Of a stretch of DNA of 64,000 nt, positions 50,155-59,027 are shown in pieces. Made by a program: the position numbers and the translations under genes. This DNA comes from Pseudodesulfovibrio sp. zrk46 (GTDB lineage: Bacteria > Desulfobacterota > Desulfovibrionia > Desulfovibrionales > Desulfovibrionaceae). Where the stretch lies: assembly GCF_012516435.1 (NCBI RefSeq), contig NZ_CP051216.1:870001-934000 (forward strand), in the 5' to 3' direction. How positions within the stretch are numbered: the first letter of the stretch is position 1; each line of letters starts with the position of its first letter. The notes below the pieces were generated by a model. The model was not told the origin of the DNA. It was given only the letters and a program-made list of their open reading frames with translations, and did not search any database.

Positions 50155-51393
50155 ATGAACCAACGGAAAATCGGAACGCTCCCATTGTGTTGCATGATGA
50201 TAGGCTCGGTCCTCGGCTCGGGCATCATCATTCTGCCGCCCCTCGCACTGGAGGCCGCAGGGCCGTGGGCCATTGTGGGCTGGATTCTGACCACGCTGTT
50301 CGGCGTGGCCTTTGCCTACCTCTTTGCCAAGGTCGGCTCCATGTTTCCGGGAGAAGGCGGGGCTGCCAGCGCAGTGGAACGTGCCTTTGGTTCGTCCGCC
50401 AAGCGGCTGGCCGCGTATACCCTGTCCGGCGCTGTCCTGTTCGGACCCGTTGCCGTCATCCTGACCATCGTGGAGTACCTTCCTCCCGCCATCAAACCCG
50501 CCACAGCCATGGGACAGGCCGGACTTGGCGCGGTCATACAGATGGTGTGCGCCCTGCTGGTCATCAGCGGCCTGCGCAACATGAGCCGCTTCACGCTGGT
50601 GCTTGCGACCACGGCCACGGCCCTGCTGCTGGCCGGCTCCGGCATGGTGTTCTTCAACTACATGGGTACTCCCGCTCCCCTGCCGTCCTTTGACGGACCG
50701 GCGTTCGGTTACACCATGCTCCTGCTCTTCTGGGCCGTGGTCGGCTGGGAAGTCGTGGGCAACTACGGCGGCGAAGTGATCGACCCCAAACGCACCATTC
50801 CCCGCGCTGCCATCATGGCCGCCGTGGTCATCGGCGTGGTGTCACTGGCCGTGGCGGGTGCGCTCCAGTACGGGCAACTGCCGCCCGAGGCCGGGCACGG
50901 AGTGTCTGCGCTGCTTTACCCCCTGTTCGGCTCGCTGGCTCCGTGGATCATGGGTGCGCTGACCGTGGCCCTGTGCACCACCACCTACCTCGTCATCATT
51001 GGCGCGGTCACACGACTCCTTGCACACCTCTCCCGCGAGACAGGGCTGCCGGACGCGCTGGACCGTCGCAATCGGCACAACGCACCGTGGGTGGGCATGC
51101 TTTTCTACACGGCAGTTCATCTCATCCAGTTCGTACTGGTGGGGTTCGGCGTTCTCGATCTGGCCGGGCTGGTGGCCATTGCCGATGGGTTCTTCCTCGC
51201 CAACGCCCTGCTCGGAACCCTTGCCGGGATCAAGCTGTTCACCTCGCCGTTGCCCCGGTTCGTTGCCACGCTGCTCTCCATCGGTGTCTTCATGGTCTTG
51301 CTCCAGTCGCACTGGCCCGTTCAGCTGACACTGATCGTCCTCGCCGCATTTGTCCTGCTGCGAGCCCGAAGACGCGCTTTGTCCGCGATATAG
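50155..51393 (+). CDS. APC-family amino-acid permease, YjeH-like
   Basis: An inner-membrane carrier of 412 residues with 12 hydrophobic segments. The first helix carries the unwound substrate motif MIGSVLGSGIIILPPLA; FWAVVGWEVVGNYGGEVIDPKRTIPRA in helix 6 and its loop is typical of APC exchangers. The length and G-S-G-I-I-I-L-P-P motif resemble YjeH, which exports methionine and branched-chain amino acids, but the substrate is inferred. I start at the ATG at 50155 after AAGGA; 37 further codons are open but run into the LysR promoter. Probably regulated by the divergent LysR protein. Confidence 0.85.
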   Translation: MNQRKIGTLPLCCMMIGSVLGSGIIILPPLALEAAGPWAIVGWILTTLFGVAFAYLFAKVGSMFPGEGGAASAVERAFGSSAKRLAAYTLSGAVLFGPVAVILTIVEYLPPAIKPATAMGQAGLGAVIQMVCALLVISGLRNMSRFTLVLATTATALLLAGSGMVFFNYMGTPAPLPSFDGPAFGYTMLLLFWAVVGWEVVGNYGGEVIDPKRTIPRAAIMAAVVIGVVSLAVAGALQYGQLPPEAGHGVSALLYPLFGSLAPWIMGALTVALCTTTYLVIIGAVTRLLAHLSRETGLPDALDRRNRHNAPWVGMLFYTAVHLIQFVLVGFGVLDLAGLVAIADGFFLANALLGTLAGIKLFTSPLPRFVATLLSIGVFMVLLQSHWPVQLTLIVLAAFVLLRARRRALSAI

Positions 51394-51412
51394 AGGCAGG
51401 GATTCCAAACCC

Positions 51413-51442
51413 TTGACAACAAACCCCTCTGTTGGTGCATAG
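51413..51442 (+). promoter_or_regulatory. Possible promoter upstream of the 123-residue protein
   Basis: TTGACA at 51413-51418 is an exact -35; TGCATA at 51437-51442 after an 18-base spacer is a weak -10. It lies 20 bases past the permease stop codon, about 55 bases upstream of the next gene. Confidence 0.35.
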
Positions 51443-51493
51443 TAGCCATGCTGGGAGGGTGCGCCTGCGCATTCACCCCAACAGCAGAGGGGG
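51424..51493 (+). promoter_or_regulatory. 5' leader hairpin enclosing the ribosome site
   Basis: CCCCTCTGTTGG (51424-51435) can pair with CCAACAGCAGAGGGG (51479-51493), with a three-base bulge. The right arm is the ribosome-binding region of the 123-residue protein. If formed, the hairpin would hide that site and allow translational control. Confidence 0.35.
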
Positions 51494-51496
51494 AAC

Positions 51497-51868
51497 ATGC
51501 CTTTTACCTGTAATGTCAAAATAATGGAGAGCTACCTCGCAGTAGCCGCCACCGGCACCCTAGCTTCGGTCCAGGAGGTCGAGGAATACGTGGCCTTTGT
51601 CCGCGAGCGTGCCAAGGCCAACAAGATCACCCGGGTATTGCTCGACGAGCGCAACCTCATGGACCAGCAGGACACCCTCGACGCCTATGACTTCAGCGAA
51701 TCCGACTCGGCCCGCATGACTGCTCAGGAAGGCATTCGACTGGCTTCGGTCTGCCACCCCGACAACTACGAGATCAACAAGACGTATGAGACCCTGCTCC
51801 TGAACAGATCATTGGTGTTCAGAGTCTTCCTCGAAGAGAAGGAAGCCCTTGAGTGGCTTCTTTCCTGA
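51497..51868 (+). CDS. STAS/SpoIIAA-like small protein, paralogue of the window-end gene
   Basis: A cytosolic protein of 123 residues with alternating strands and helices. TRVLLDERNL and LNRSLVFRVFLEEKEALEWLLS at its C-terminus align with LRLIIDNRSA and LQNRSISYRQFSAIDEAKQWLLS of the truncated protein at 63665-64000, so the two are paralogues of one family. The size and pattern suggest a SpoIIAA/STAS-like fold, but no phosphorylatable Ser motif is evident. The ATG follows a strong GAGGGGG. Function unknown; it stands alone between the permease and dapF. Confidence 0.7.
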   Translation: MPFTCNVKIMESYLAVAATGTLASVQEVEEYVAFVRERAKANKITRVLLDERNLMDQQDTLDAYDFSESDSARMTAQEGIRLASVCHPDNYEINKTYETLLLNRSLVFRVFLEEKEALEWLLS

Positions 51869-51956
51869 TCCCCTTTTGCCATTTCCCATTAATACACACA
51901 TCGTATTGGACGATATTTAACGATTCATAATAGACGAAAAAAAACTCGGAGTGAAT

Positions 51957-52802
51957 ATGAGCATTTTCAGCACATCCATACCATTCTACAAAATGCAGGG
52001 CTGCGGAAACGACTTCGTGGTCATCGACAACCGCGAGGCCAAAGTAGCCGAAGCCGACATGGCTGACTGGGCTGTCAAAGTCTGCGCCCGCGCTTTTGGA
52101 GTATATGCTGACGGTCTGTTCTTCCTAGAGGAAACCGACGTCCCCGACCTTGACTACCGCTGGCATTTCTTCAATTCCGATGGTTCCCGTGCCGAAATGT
52201 GCGGCAACGCCTCCCGCTGCGCTGGCAAGCTCGCCCACGCCATCGGCCTCGCCCCGGCCGAACACACCTTTGGCACCGACGCCGGCCCCATCAAGGCCCA
52301 GGTGCTGCAGGACGGTCCGGACGCAGGTCGCGTCAAGGTCCAGCTCACCCCGCCCCAGGGGCTTGAGACCAACATCGAGATCGACGTGGACGGTGCTCCC
52401 CTGACCATTCACTTTGCCGACACCGGCGTGCCTCACGTAGTGGTTTTCGTCGAGGACATCGAGAACTACGATGTGAAGGGCATGGGCGCCAAGATTCGCT
52501 ACCACGAGCATTTTGCGCCAGCCGGAACCAACGTCAACTTTGCCGAGGTAAAGGACGACGCCACCATGCTGCTGCGCACCTACGAACGTGGCGTAGAGGA
52601 CGAGACCTACGCCTGCGGCACCGGCGCAGCCGCCACTCAACTGATAGCCAACACACTGGGCCTCACCGGTCCCAAAGCCGACCTCACCACCACGGGCGGC
52701 GAAGTGCTGACAATTTTCCTGGAAGACGGGAACGTATTTCTGCAGGGCGCTGCAGAGCTGACCTTCAAGGGCGAAATGTACCTGGAGGCACTCGGTCTGT
52801 AA
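51957..52802 (+). CDS. dapF: Diaminopimelate epimerase
   Basis: A cytosolic enzyme of 281 residues converting LL- to meso-diaminopimelate for lysine and peptidoglycan. Both catalytic Cys are visible: in MCGNASRCAGKLAH (normally CGNGxRC; here the Gly is Ala) and in EDETYACGTGAAATQLIA. The N-terminal KMQGCGNDFVVIDNRE is the family start. The start is the ATG at 51957 after GGAG; a GTG two codons upstream overlaps that site. It is a single gene ended by a strong terminator. Sure of the family. Confidence 0.93.
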   Translation: MSIFSTSIPFYKMQGCGNDFVVIDNREAKVAEADMADWAVKVCARAFGVYADGLFFLEETDVPDLDYRWHFFNSDGSRAEMCGNASRCAGKLAHAIGLAPAEHTFGTDAGPIKAQVLQDGPDAGRVKVQLTPPQGLETNIEIDVDGAPLTIHFADTGVPHVVVFVEDIENYDVKGMGAKIRYHEHFAPAGTNVNFAEVKDDATMLLRTYERGVEDETYACGTGAAATQLIANTLGLTGPKADLTTTGGEVLTIFLEDGNVFLQGAAELTFKGEMYLEALGL

Positions 52803-52826
52803 GTTCTGTATGAGAGAAGAGAGATG

Positions 52827-52864
52827 AGAAAAGCCATTCCTTCGGGGATGGCTTTTCTCTTTGG
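52827..52864 (+). terminator. Rho-independent terminator of dapF
   Basis: A 15-bp perfect stem GAGAAAAGCCATTCC / GGGATGGCTTTTCTC with a TTCG tetraloop, followed by TTT. Confidence 0.9.
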
Positions 52865-52936
52865 TGACTTCGGATTATAATTTCTCAATTCTTTGGAAAT
52901 GATATGTTTTATTATATGTCATTAAAGGAGCTGAGA

Positions 52937-53443
52937 ATGCGCCGCGCCCTCTCACTATTGGGGATCACCCTACTTCTGATCCTGGCCATCGGACCAGTAA
53001 GGTCTGTTGCGGATGGGCTGCCAACTCGACAGAACATCGAGCTGGTCGTGCGGTCAACAGCAACAGGGCTGGGCGCACTCATGGAAGACATCTACGACCA
53101 GGATGAACAGATTGAAGCTATCCGTCGCTTCATCAGCCCCATCCGTTTCTTCAAAGATAATTCCGGGTATTTCTTCGTCTTTGACAGCACCGGCAAACTC
53201 GTTGCCCATGCAACCCAACCCGATGTTGTTGGTCAACGCCTGCAAGACATCAAGAACATTCAGGAACGTCATGCCGTCCGATCATTCGTCAATGTCGCAA
53301 AAAAGGGCGGCGGTTACGTCGAATACTGGTGGAAGAAGCCTGAGACTGGTATCTATCACGAAAAGATCAGCTTTATCGCGCCCATCCCCAATACGGACTT
53401 CTTCCTCGGTTCGGGCATCTACTTCTCAAGCCTAAGACCATAA
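52937..53443 (+). CDS. Secreted single-Cache domain protein
   Basis: A protein of 168 residues with an N-terminal signal sequence (LSLLGITLLLILAIGPVRSVA) and a single Cache (sCache_2) ligand-binding domain: AIRRFISPIRFFKDNSGYFFVFDSTGKLVAHATQPDVVGQ and a C-terminal FIAPIPNTDFFLGSGIYFS, the typical Cache ending. Such domains normally sit on chemoreceptors or kinases; here the domain stands alone, without a transmitter, as a soluble or membrane-anchored periplasmic protein. The ATG at 52937 follows AGGAG. It is a single gene between two terminators. Confidence 0.82.
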   Translation: MRRALSLLGITLLLILAIGPVRSVADGLPTRQNIELVVRSTATGLGALMEDIYDQDEQIEAIRRFISPIRFFKDNSGYFFVFDSTGKLVAHATQPDVVGQRLQDIKNIQERHAVRSFVNVAKKGGGYVEYWWKKPETGIYHEKISFIAPIPNTDFFLGSGIYFSSLRP

Positions 53444-53452
53444 TCAGCACGA

Positions 53453-53492
53453 CAAAAAAAGGCCGCCCCAACCGGGCGGCCTTTCCTTTTTC
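53453..53492. terminator. Bidirectional terminator
   Basis: A perfect stem GGCCGCCC / GGGCGGCC with loop CAACC, flanked by AAAAAAA on the left and TTTCCTTTTTC on the right. It ends the Cache gene and the convergent AhpD-like gene. Confidence 0.92.
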
Positions 53493-53502
53493 TTCTGCAA
53501 GC

Positions 53503-53838
53503 CTAATCGAACAGCTTGTCCACTTCCTCATAAATATACCGCATGTACATCATGCGGGGGGAGCCGCCCATGGCGACGGCCAGCAGGCCGGCATCGATGA
53601 TTTCGTCCTTGGAGGCTCCGTTGGTAGCTGCGTTCTGCACGTGGAGCGAGATGCACATGTCGCATTGGGAAAGGATGGAGCAGGCGATCAGGATCAGGGA
53701 CTGGTACTTCTCCTCAATGGCGCTGCCCTTTTTGATGGATGCGGTGAAGCCCTGATAGGCCTTGAACACGTCGCGACGGTTCTTGTTCATCTGACGGAAA
53801 AGCTCTGTCGCCTTTTCAGCGGGTTCTTGCTCAGACAT
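53503..53838 (-). CDS. Carboxymuconolactone decarboxylase/AhpD-like protein
   Basis: A protein of 111 residues with the CMD domain core: EKYQSLILIACSILSQCDMCISLHVQNAATNGASKDEIIDAGLLAVAMGG. The redox pair (CDMC, followed by His) matches AhpD-type thiol peroxidases or their reducing partners; the short length fits the single-domain subfamily, usually a hexamer. The natural function is uncertain. The ATG at 53838 follows AGGAG; the upstream in-frame ATG overlaps the ribosome site. A terminator-like hairpin lies about 40 bases upstream on the same strand. Confidence 0.85.
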   Translation of the reverse strand: MSEQEPAEKATELFRQMNKNRRDVFKAYQGFTASIKKGSAIEEKYQSLILIACSILSQCDMCISLHVQNAATNGASKDEIIDAGLLAVAMGGSPRMMYMRYIYEEVDKLFD

Positions 53839-53878
53839 GATGACACTCCTTTGGTTCATGGATCCGGTTCATGGCACA

Positions 53879-53911
53879 CAAAAAAACCTCGGGCAGATAT
53901 CTGCACGAGGT
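53879..53911 (-). terminator. Terminator-like hairpin in the leader of the AhpD-like gene
   Basis: On the minus strand: stem ACCTCG(T)GCAGATATCTGC(C)CGAGGT, then TTTTTTTGTGTG. It lies upstream of the AhpD-like gene, so it would stop RNA before that gene, either ending a small RNA or attenuating the leader. Confidence 0.75.
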
Positions 53912-54060
53912 GTCATAGCATATTTGGGCGACCTTGAGTCGTATAATCTCTTCCTCTCGATGGGGTTTTCACTGGTCCCCGGCCCCGGAGCGCGGCTCCG
54001 GGGCCGAAGCCCTATGAGAGAGAGAGTCCCGATTTGGGTAAGGTTGGCCTACATGCAAAA
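53886..54060. ncRNA. Candidate structured RNA (rod-like) in a gene-free gap
   Basis: The gap 53839-54214 has no gene. Its centre folds as a long rod: GGCCCCGGAGC (53981-53991) pairs with GCTCCGGGGCC (53995-54005); outward, CTCTTCCTCTC (53948-53958) pairs with GAGAGAGAGAG (54016-54026), and ACCTT with AAGGT further out. The minus-strand RNA would end at the terminator-like hairpin at 53879-53911. TATAAT at 53942-53947 on the plus strand is an alternative start there. I do not recognise a known RNA family; strand is unresolved. Confidence 0.35.
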
Positions 54061-54128
54061 AAAAGGCGTGTAAAGCGAAAAATCAATGTTCGTTTTGATT
54101 ATTTTCCGACGAATTCTGTGCGTTTTCG

Positions 54129-54172
54129 CAAAAAAACAGCCGATATCGAGGGTTAGCGCCCGATATCGGCTG
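54129..54172 (-). terminator. Rho-independent terminator of the ABC exporter gene
   Basis: On the minus strand: stem AGCCGATATCG / CGATATCGGCT, then GTTTTTTTGCG, about 45 bases past the stop codon. Confidence 0.9.
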
Positions 54173-54214
54173 GTTTAAACCAGATAAAAAGCAAACGTTT
54201 TCCTGAGCTTTTTT

Positions 54215-56743
54215 TTACTCTTCCCGACCATGAATGAGGGTGTAGAGCGATCCCTTCTTCTCAAGAAGTTCGTCATAACCACCCTGCTCGACAATTTTGC
54301 CCGCCTTCAACACCACGATCTTGTCGTAGTAGGGGAGCATGTCGAGTCGATGGATGACAGCAAGGACCGTTGACTTGCCCTTCAGGTTATTGGTGATGAT
54401 ATTCTGAACGCGTCCCTGCGACTTGTTGTCGAGGGCGGCCGTGGCCTCGTCCAGAATGAGAATGGCGGGGTCCTTGAGGAACGTACGGGCCAGGGCGATC
54501 TTCTGGCGCTGTCCACCGGACAGGCGGTCACCCATGGAGCCGACTTCGAATTCCAGTCCCATTGCGGCCACCGGTTCCAGCGCGCCCTGCATGATCAGAG
54601 CCTGCATGATACGGTGGTTGATAACGTCCTCGGCACCGGGTTCCTCGGTACGAACGCGACCGAACAGGATATTATCCTTGATATTAATAGCGTCGATGTA
54701 TTCGTCCCCTTCAAAGAAGGCGAAGGCGCCGGGGTAATCTTTGTTTACGCCGTCGATAAAGGTCTGGCGCGAATTGACCACACGGTTGGCAAAGCCCTTG
54801 TCCAGATCCACCTGACGATGGATGCCGGGGGTGAAGCCCAGTGCGAGCTTGAGAATGAGTCCCTTTTCCTCTTCACTGAGGGGCTCGCCGGAATCGAGTC
54901 GGTTGGCGACCTTCTGATATTCGCCGTACTCCGCCTCGGGGATGGGGGAGTTCCGGAACTGGGCATGCTCCGGCTCCGGTCCCATCTCATCTGTGACGAT
55001 GCGGGCCAACGTCTCACCGAGCACGGTGATGTGTGCCATAAGCCCCTGCCGCTCAAGGAAGTCGCAGAACTTCGGCTGAGTATGCAGGTGCTCGGGATCG
55101 AACTCTTCGCTGATGGCCGCGCCAAAGGCGATATTTTCGGCCACAGTCATGTACTGGCAGTAGTTCGCCACATCAAAGAACTCGATGTACTCGGCCACGT
55201 CGGCGTACATTCCGGCCTGCCCTTCCTGGAATTCGCGGCGGGCTTCCACCACGGACGCCTTGAGGTCCGAATGGTTGTCGTCCGACAGCTTGGAGCGCAG
55301 CGCAAAGGCGAGAACGTCGGTGAACAGCCCCACCTGCTGGGTGAGCTTGATAAGCGTATCAAGATCAGGCTCGCCCCCGTTCTGGGTACAGGTGCCGCCC
55401 TGCATGGAAAGGGATTCGCAGGAGTAGAGCAGGTTCTCCTTGACGGTGCCGTCAAAGATGAACGGATGCTGGGCCACCATGCCGAGGTTGTAGGTCATGT
55501 CAGGTTTGGAGAGTTCACTCACCTCCTGACCGCCCACAAGGACCGAGCCACCCGTATACTTATATAGTTGCGCTATGCAGAGCGCGAGGGTCGATTTACC
55601 CGACCCGGAGAAACCGACCAGAGCGACATGTTCTCCACCTTTGACCTTCAGGGACACGCGGTCCAGCAGCTTGATGTTGCCGCCGACCACGAACGAGAGG
55701 TCCTTGACCTCAACATCGTTGTCCAGAACGAAGGGATCACGTCCTTCCACGGTCTGAGCGAACTCGGGAGCGTGGTCAAAGGCGCGCATGATCTGATTGT
55801 AACGAACCGAGCTGTCCTGATAGACCTGCCAGAATTCCATCAGCTCCTTCCACGGATCATAGAGCTTCTCATAGGCGGACAGGAAAGCAACGATGGCACC
55901 CACATCAAAGTGGCCCTGAATGGCGTAGTAACCACCGATGAGGAACAGGACAAAGGGTCCGAGGGACATGAAGAAATTGTTGATGAACTTGATGAAGAAC
56001 TTGAGGGCGTTCTGCATGACAGTCGCCTTGTACAGCTCTTCGAGAACGTCCTTGAACCGCTTGCTTTCCAGCGGGATGGAGGCGTTGGAATGCACCTCAT
56101 GCACGCCGGAAACGGCCTCGCCCACCAGCCCGGAGAGCTTCTGGGTATGCTGGATGCGGCTGCGGTTGGCGCGGCGGAAATACTTCTGGATGCGCGGCAG
56201 CACCATCAGCTCGATGGGATAGATGGCAATGGAGATCAGGCCGATGGTGGGGTTCAGGTGAATCATGTACCCGGCCATGGCAAAGAAGGTCAGGATATTG
56301 ACCACAGGTACGGCCACGGCCTGTCCGATGAAGGTGGCCACCGGGATGAACTCGGTGATGATGTAGGAGATGACATTACCGGGAGAAGTACGACGGTAGA
56401 ACTGGATGGGCAGGGAAAGCAGGTGTTCGTATAGCCGCTCACGAATCACCTTGAGCGCCCGCTCACCGATGTAGACCTGCATGTAGTTGATGACCAGCTT
56501 GAGGATGCCCGCGAGGGTCACAGCCCCGAAGTAGAGGGCGCAGTATTTATACAGCGCCGGCAGGTCTTTCATGCCGATGGCTTCGTTGATAATGCGTTTC
56601 TGCATCTCAAGGGGCAGAACACGCATGGCAACCGTGACCACGATGATGGCAACCACAGCCAGCTGCAGGTGAAGATTCTTGAACAGCACCCATGAATAGA
56701 GTGATGTTTTGGTAATTCGTTTGGTATCGTTTGGATGCGGCAT
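54215..56743 (-). CDS. ABC exporter (fused membrane and ATPase domains) with large NBD insertion
   Basis: An 842-residue exporter half-transporter; the family norm is about 580-600. Residues 1-330 are a six-helix type IV membrane domain. The ATPase domain has Walker [13 protein letters not shown] (about 375), Q loop MVAQHPFIFDGT (about 422), signature DRLSGGQRQKIALAR (about 739), Walker B AILILDEATAALD (about 756) and a switch His in AVIHRLDM. About 315 residues separate the Q loop from the signature, where some 55-60 are usual. The insert contains further copies of the ENI-type motif: GTVKENLLYS (433), MTVAENIAFG (531) and INIKDNILFG (684). It is a single gene; the substrate is unknown. Confidence 0.9.
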   Translation of the reverse strand: MPHPNDTKRITKTSLYSWVLFKNLHLQLAVVAIIVVTVAMRVLPLEMQKRIINEAIGMKDLPALYKYCALYFGAVTLAGILKLVINYMQVYIGERALKVIRERLYEHLLSLPIQFYRRTSPGNVISYIITEFIPVATFIGQAVAVPVVNILTFFAMAGYMIHLNPTIGLISIAIYPIELMVLPRIQKYFRRANRSRIQHTQKLSGLVGEAVSGVHEVHSNASIPLESKRFKDVLEELYKATVMQNALKFFIKFINNFFMSLGPFVLFLIGGYYAIQGHFDVGAIVAFLSAYEKLYDPWKELMEFWQVYQDSSVRYNQIMRAFDHAPEFAQTVEGRDPFVLDNDVEVKDLSFVVGGNIKLLDRVSLKVKGGEHVALVGFSGSGKSTLALCIAQLYKYTGGSVLVGGQEVSELSKPDMTYNLGMVAQHPFIFDGTVKENLLYSCESLSMQGGTCTQNGGEPDLDTLIKLTQQVGLFTDVLAFALRSKLSDDNHSDLKASVVEARREFQEGQAGMYADVAEYIEFFDVANYCQYMTVAENIAFGAAISEEFDPEHLHTQPKFCDFLERQGLMAHITVLGETLARIVTDEMGPEPEHAQFRNSPIPEAEYGEYQKVANRLDSGEPLSEEEKGLILKLALGFTPGIHRQVDLDKGFANRVVNSRQTFIDGVNKDYPGAFAFFEGDEYIDAINIKDNILFGRVRTEEPGAEDVINHRIMQALIMQGALEPVAAMGLEFEVGSMGDRLSGGQRQKIALARTFLKDPAILILDEATAALDNKSQGRVQNIITNNLKGKSTVLAVIHRLDMLPYYDKIVVLKAGKIVEQGGYDELLEKKGSLYTLIHGREE

Positions 56744-56885
56744 ATTGATTCCGTGGATTGGGAAGTTTGATTACCCATTAAGACATAAACGGAACTGCCC
56801 TTTTTTCCAAGCCCAATTATATTAATGATACAGAATGTGGACATTTCCCACGCACATGTGATCATATCACCAGCGAGGCGACCGC

Positions 56886-59024
56886 ATGAAAATATCCATC
56901 CGCATCAAATTCTTCATCGTACTCCTGGCGTTCAGCCTTGGGCCGATTCTTATTTCACGCGGTATTGTCGGCGGCGCAGCCGAAAAAGTTGCGAACAGAA
57001 TCAGCAGTGATACCCGGACCGAACTACTGGACATCGTCAGCACCGAACTGGAGCTTAATGCCCTGTCCCTGCTCTCACTGCTGGAGGCCAAAGGCGAATC
57101 CTTTGCCCTCGGCACCCTGATGCTCGCCCAACAGGCGGAGATCTCCCTGAACAAAAACACGCCTGCCTCCAAGGGCAAGCCATTTTTCACCGGAGACTAC
57201 ATGGGCATGGGCGACAAGCCCTCCGACATGGCCCCCTCCGAAGACTATCCGCTGAACACGCGTTCCGGCCGGACTCGCCCCATGAACATCAGCCTTGAGC
57301 ACAGCGCATTTCTTGTCCCGGCCCAGCAAAGTACCAGCCTGTTCCTGGACGAAGCCCGCCAGTTGATGACGCTACTGCCCACCCTCAAGGACCTCCGCAA
57401 CACTCAGCAAAGCTCCGCCAACTGGTACAACGTCGCGCTGGAATCGGGCCTGCTCATGACCTACCCCGGTCACGGCCGATTCCCCATGAATTACGACCCG
57501 CGCGAACAGGACTGGTATACACGGGCCATGCGAGAGCCCAACAACCAGGTGGTGTGGGTCTCCCCCCGCATAGATCCTTCCACCCGACGCGCCGTGACCA
57601 CCGCCAGCCTCGCCATCCGCGACAAGGACGGCGCTCCCCTCGGCGTGGTATCCATCGACATCCCCATCTCCGCCATCATCGGCGCGGGTGACCTCAAGGC
57701 CCGTTGGAGCAAGTCCATCCAATCCTTCATGCTCGTCCGCTACCCCGGTGACATTGTGGCCCACGACGGCCTGCTCATTGTAGCGCAGGAATCCTACGGC
57801 GAGGGCGGCAGACGGCACTGGATGTCCGGCATCGAGCCCGAGTGGATGGAGTCCAATGATCCGATCAAGTTCAAGAAATTGCTTGTTAAGATGAAAGAGG
57901 AAAAGAGCGGCCACATGCGCCTGCCCTACAAGGGGGAGGAATCCCTCTGGGCCTACGCCTCCAATGACGACTTCTCCTTCCTGCTCATCACGCCGGAATC
58001 CGTGGTTGCCAAGCTCCCCAACGAGATGGCTGATGCGGTAAAGGGCCTCACGGCTCGTTTGCGCAACATTTCCTCCATCATCTCCGGCGTCATGCTCATT
58101 ATCGTCGGCCTGATCGCGTGGTTCGGCTCCCGGGCTACAACCAAGCCCGTCATGGCCATGGCAGAACAAGCCAAGCGCCTTGCTGACGGGGATTTCTCAG
58201 TCCGCATCAATTACACCACCGGAGACGAACGCGACGAGCTGGTCAACGCTTTCAACGACATGGTTCCCAAGCTCAGGGAACGCATGAGCATGCGCCGTGA
58301 TCTACAGCTGGCCCAACAGGTGCAGGAGCTCCTGTTGCCGAGCAAGCACCCCACCCTGTCCGGCTATGATCTGGCCGGGGGCATCTCCTTCTGCGACCAG
58401 ACAGGCGGCGACTACTACGACTTCATCAAGGCGGACAACGACTCCACACCCGCTTTGGGCGTCGTGCTCGGCGACGTCTCCGGACACGGCGTGGCATCGG
58501 CTCTGCTCATGGCAACGGCCAGAGGCCAGCTTCATTCGCTGGCGGGCTCACCTTTGTCACCAAAGCAACGCATTCGTGCGATCAATAACGTCATCTCGCG
58601 TGATATGGACGGCACGGGCCGATTCCTGACGCTGTTCTACATCCGGCTTCTGGAAGACTGCTCGACCCTGCAGTGGGTTCGTGCCGGGCATGATCCCGCC
58701 TTCCGTTACAATCCGGCCACGGACACGTTCTCCGAGCTGAACGGCGAAGGATTGCCCATCGGCGTACTGGAAGGATTCGAATACGAAGACTACGAGACGC
58801 AGCTCGAATCCGGCGAAGTATTATTGCTGGCAACAGATGGCGTATGGGAAGCCCGCAACGCAGACGGCGAAATGTTTGGCAAGCAAAGAATACTTGCCAT
58901 CATCAGGGAGAATGCGCATATGTATGCAGAAGAGATTCGTTTGGCGCTGATGAAAGCTGTGGAGGCTTTCCAGGCCAACGGACAGGAAGACGACATCGCC
59001 GTTGTCGTCATCAAGAAGGATTGA
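56886..59024 (+). CDS. RsbU-type sensor phosphatase: Cache, HAMP, SpoIIE/PP2C
   Basis: A membrane protein of 712 residues. An N-terminal helix and a large periplasmic double-Cache domain (about residues 30-385; NYDPREQDWYTRAMREPNNQVVWVSP is diagnostic) are followed by a transmembrane helix (about 395-415), a HAMP domain (AKRLADGDFSVRINYTTGDERDELVNAF) and a PP2C-type SpoIIE phosphatase with metal Asp residues in QTGGDYYDFIK, VLGDVSGHGVAS, LATDGVWEA and GQEDDIAVVVI. It should dephosphorylate the STAS antagonist encoded two genes downstream when its ligand is bound. It is the first gene of a three-gene partner-switching operon. Confidence 0.93.
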   Translation: MKISIRIKFFIVLLAFSLGPILISRGIVGGAAEKVANRISSDTRTELLDIVSTELELNALSLLSLLEAKGESFALGTLMLAQQAEISLNKNTPASKGKPFFTGDYMGMGDKPSDMAPSEDYPLNTRSGRTRPMNISLEHSAFLVPAQQSTSLFLDEARQLMTLLPTLKDLRNTQQSSANWYNVALESGLLMTYPGHGRFPMNYDPREQDWYTRAMREPNNQVVWVSPRIDPSTRRAVTTASLAIRDKDGAPLGVVSIDIPISAIIGAGDLKARWSKSIQSFMLVRYPGDIVAHDGLLIVAQESYGEGGRRHWMSGIEPEWMESNDPIKFKKLLVKMKEEKSGHMRLPYKGEESLWAYASNDDFSFLLITPESVVAKLPNEMADAVKGLTARLRNISSIISGVMLIIVGLIAWFGSRATTKPVMAMAEQAKRLADGDFSVRINYTTGDERDELVNAFNDMVPKLRERMSMRRDLQLAQQVQELLLPSKHPTLSGYDLAGGISFCDQTGGDYYDFIKADNDSTPALGVVLGDVSGHGVASALLMATARGQLHSLAGSPLSPKQRIRAINNVISRDMDGTGRFLTLFYIRLLEDCSTLQWVRAGHDPAFRYNPATDTFSELNGEGLPIGVLEGFEYEDYETQLESGEVLLLATDGVWEARNADGEMFGKQRILAIIRENAHMYAEEIRLALMKAVEAFQANGQEDDIAVVVIKKD

Positions 59025-59027
59025 GAA

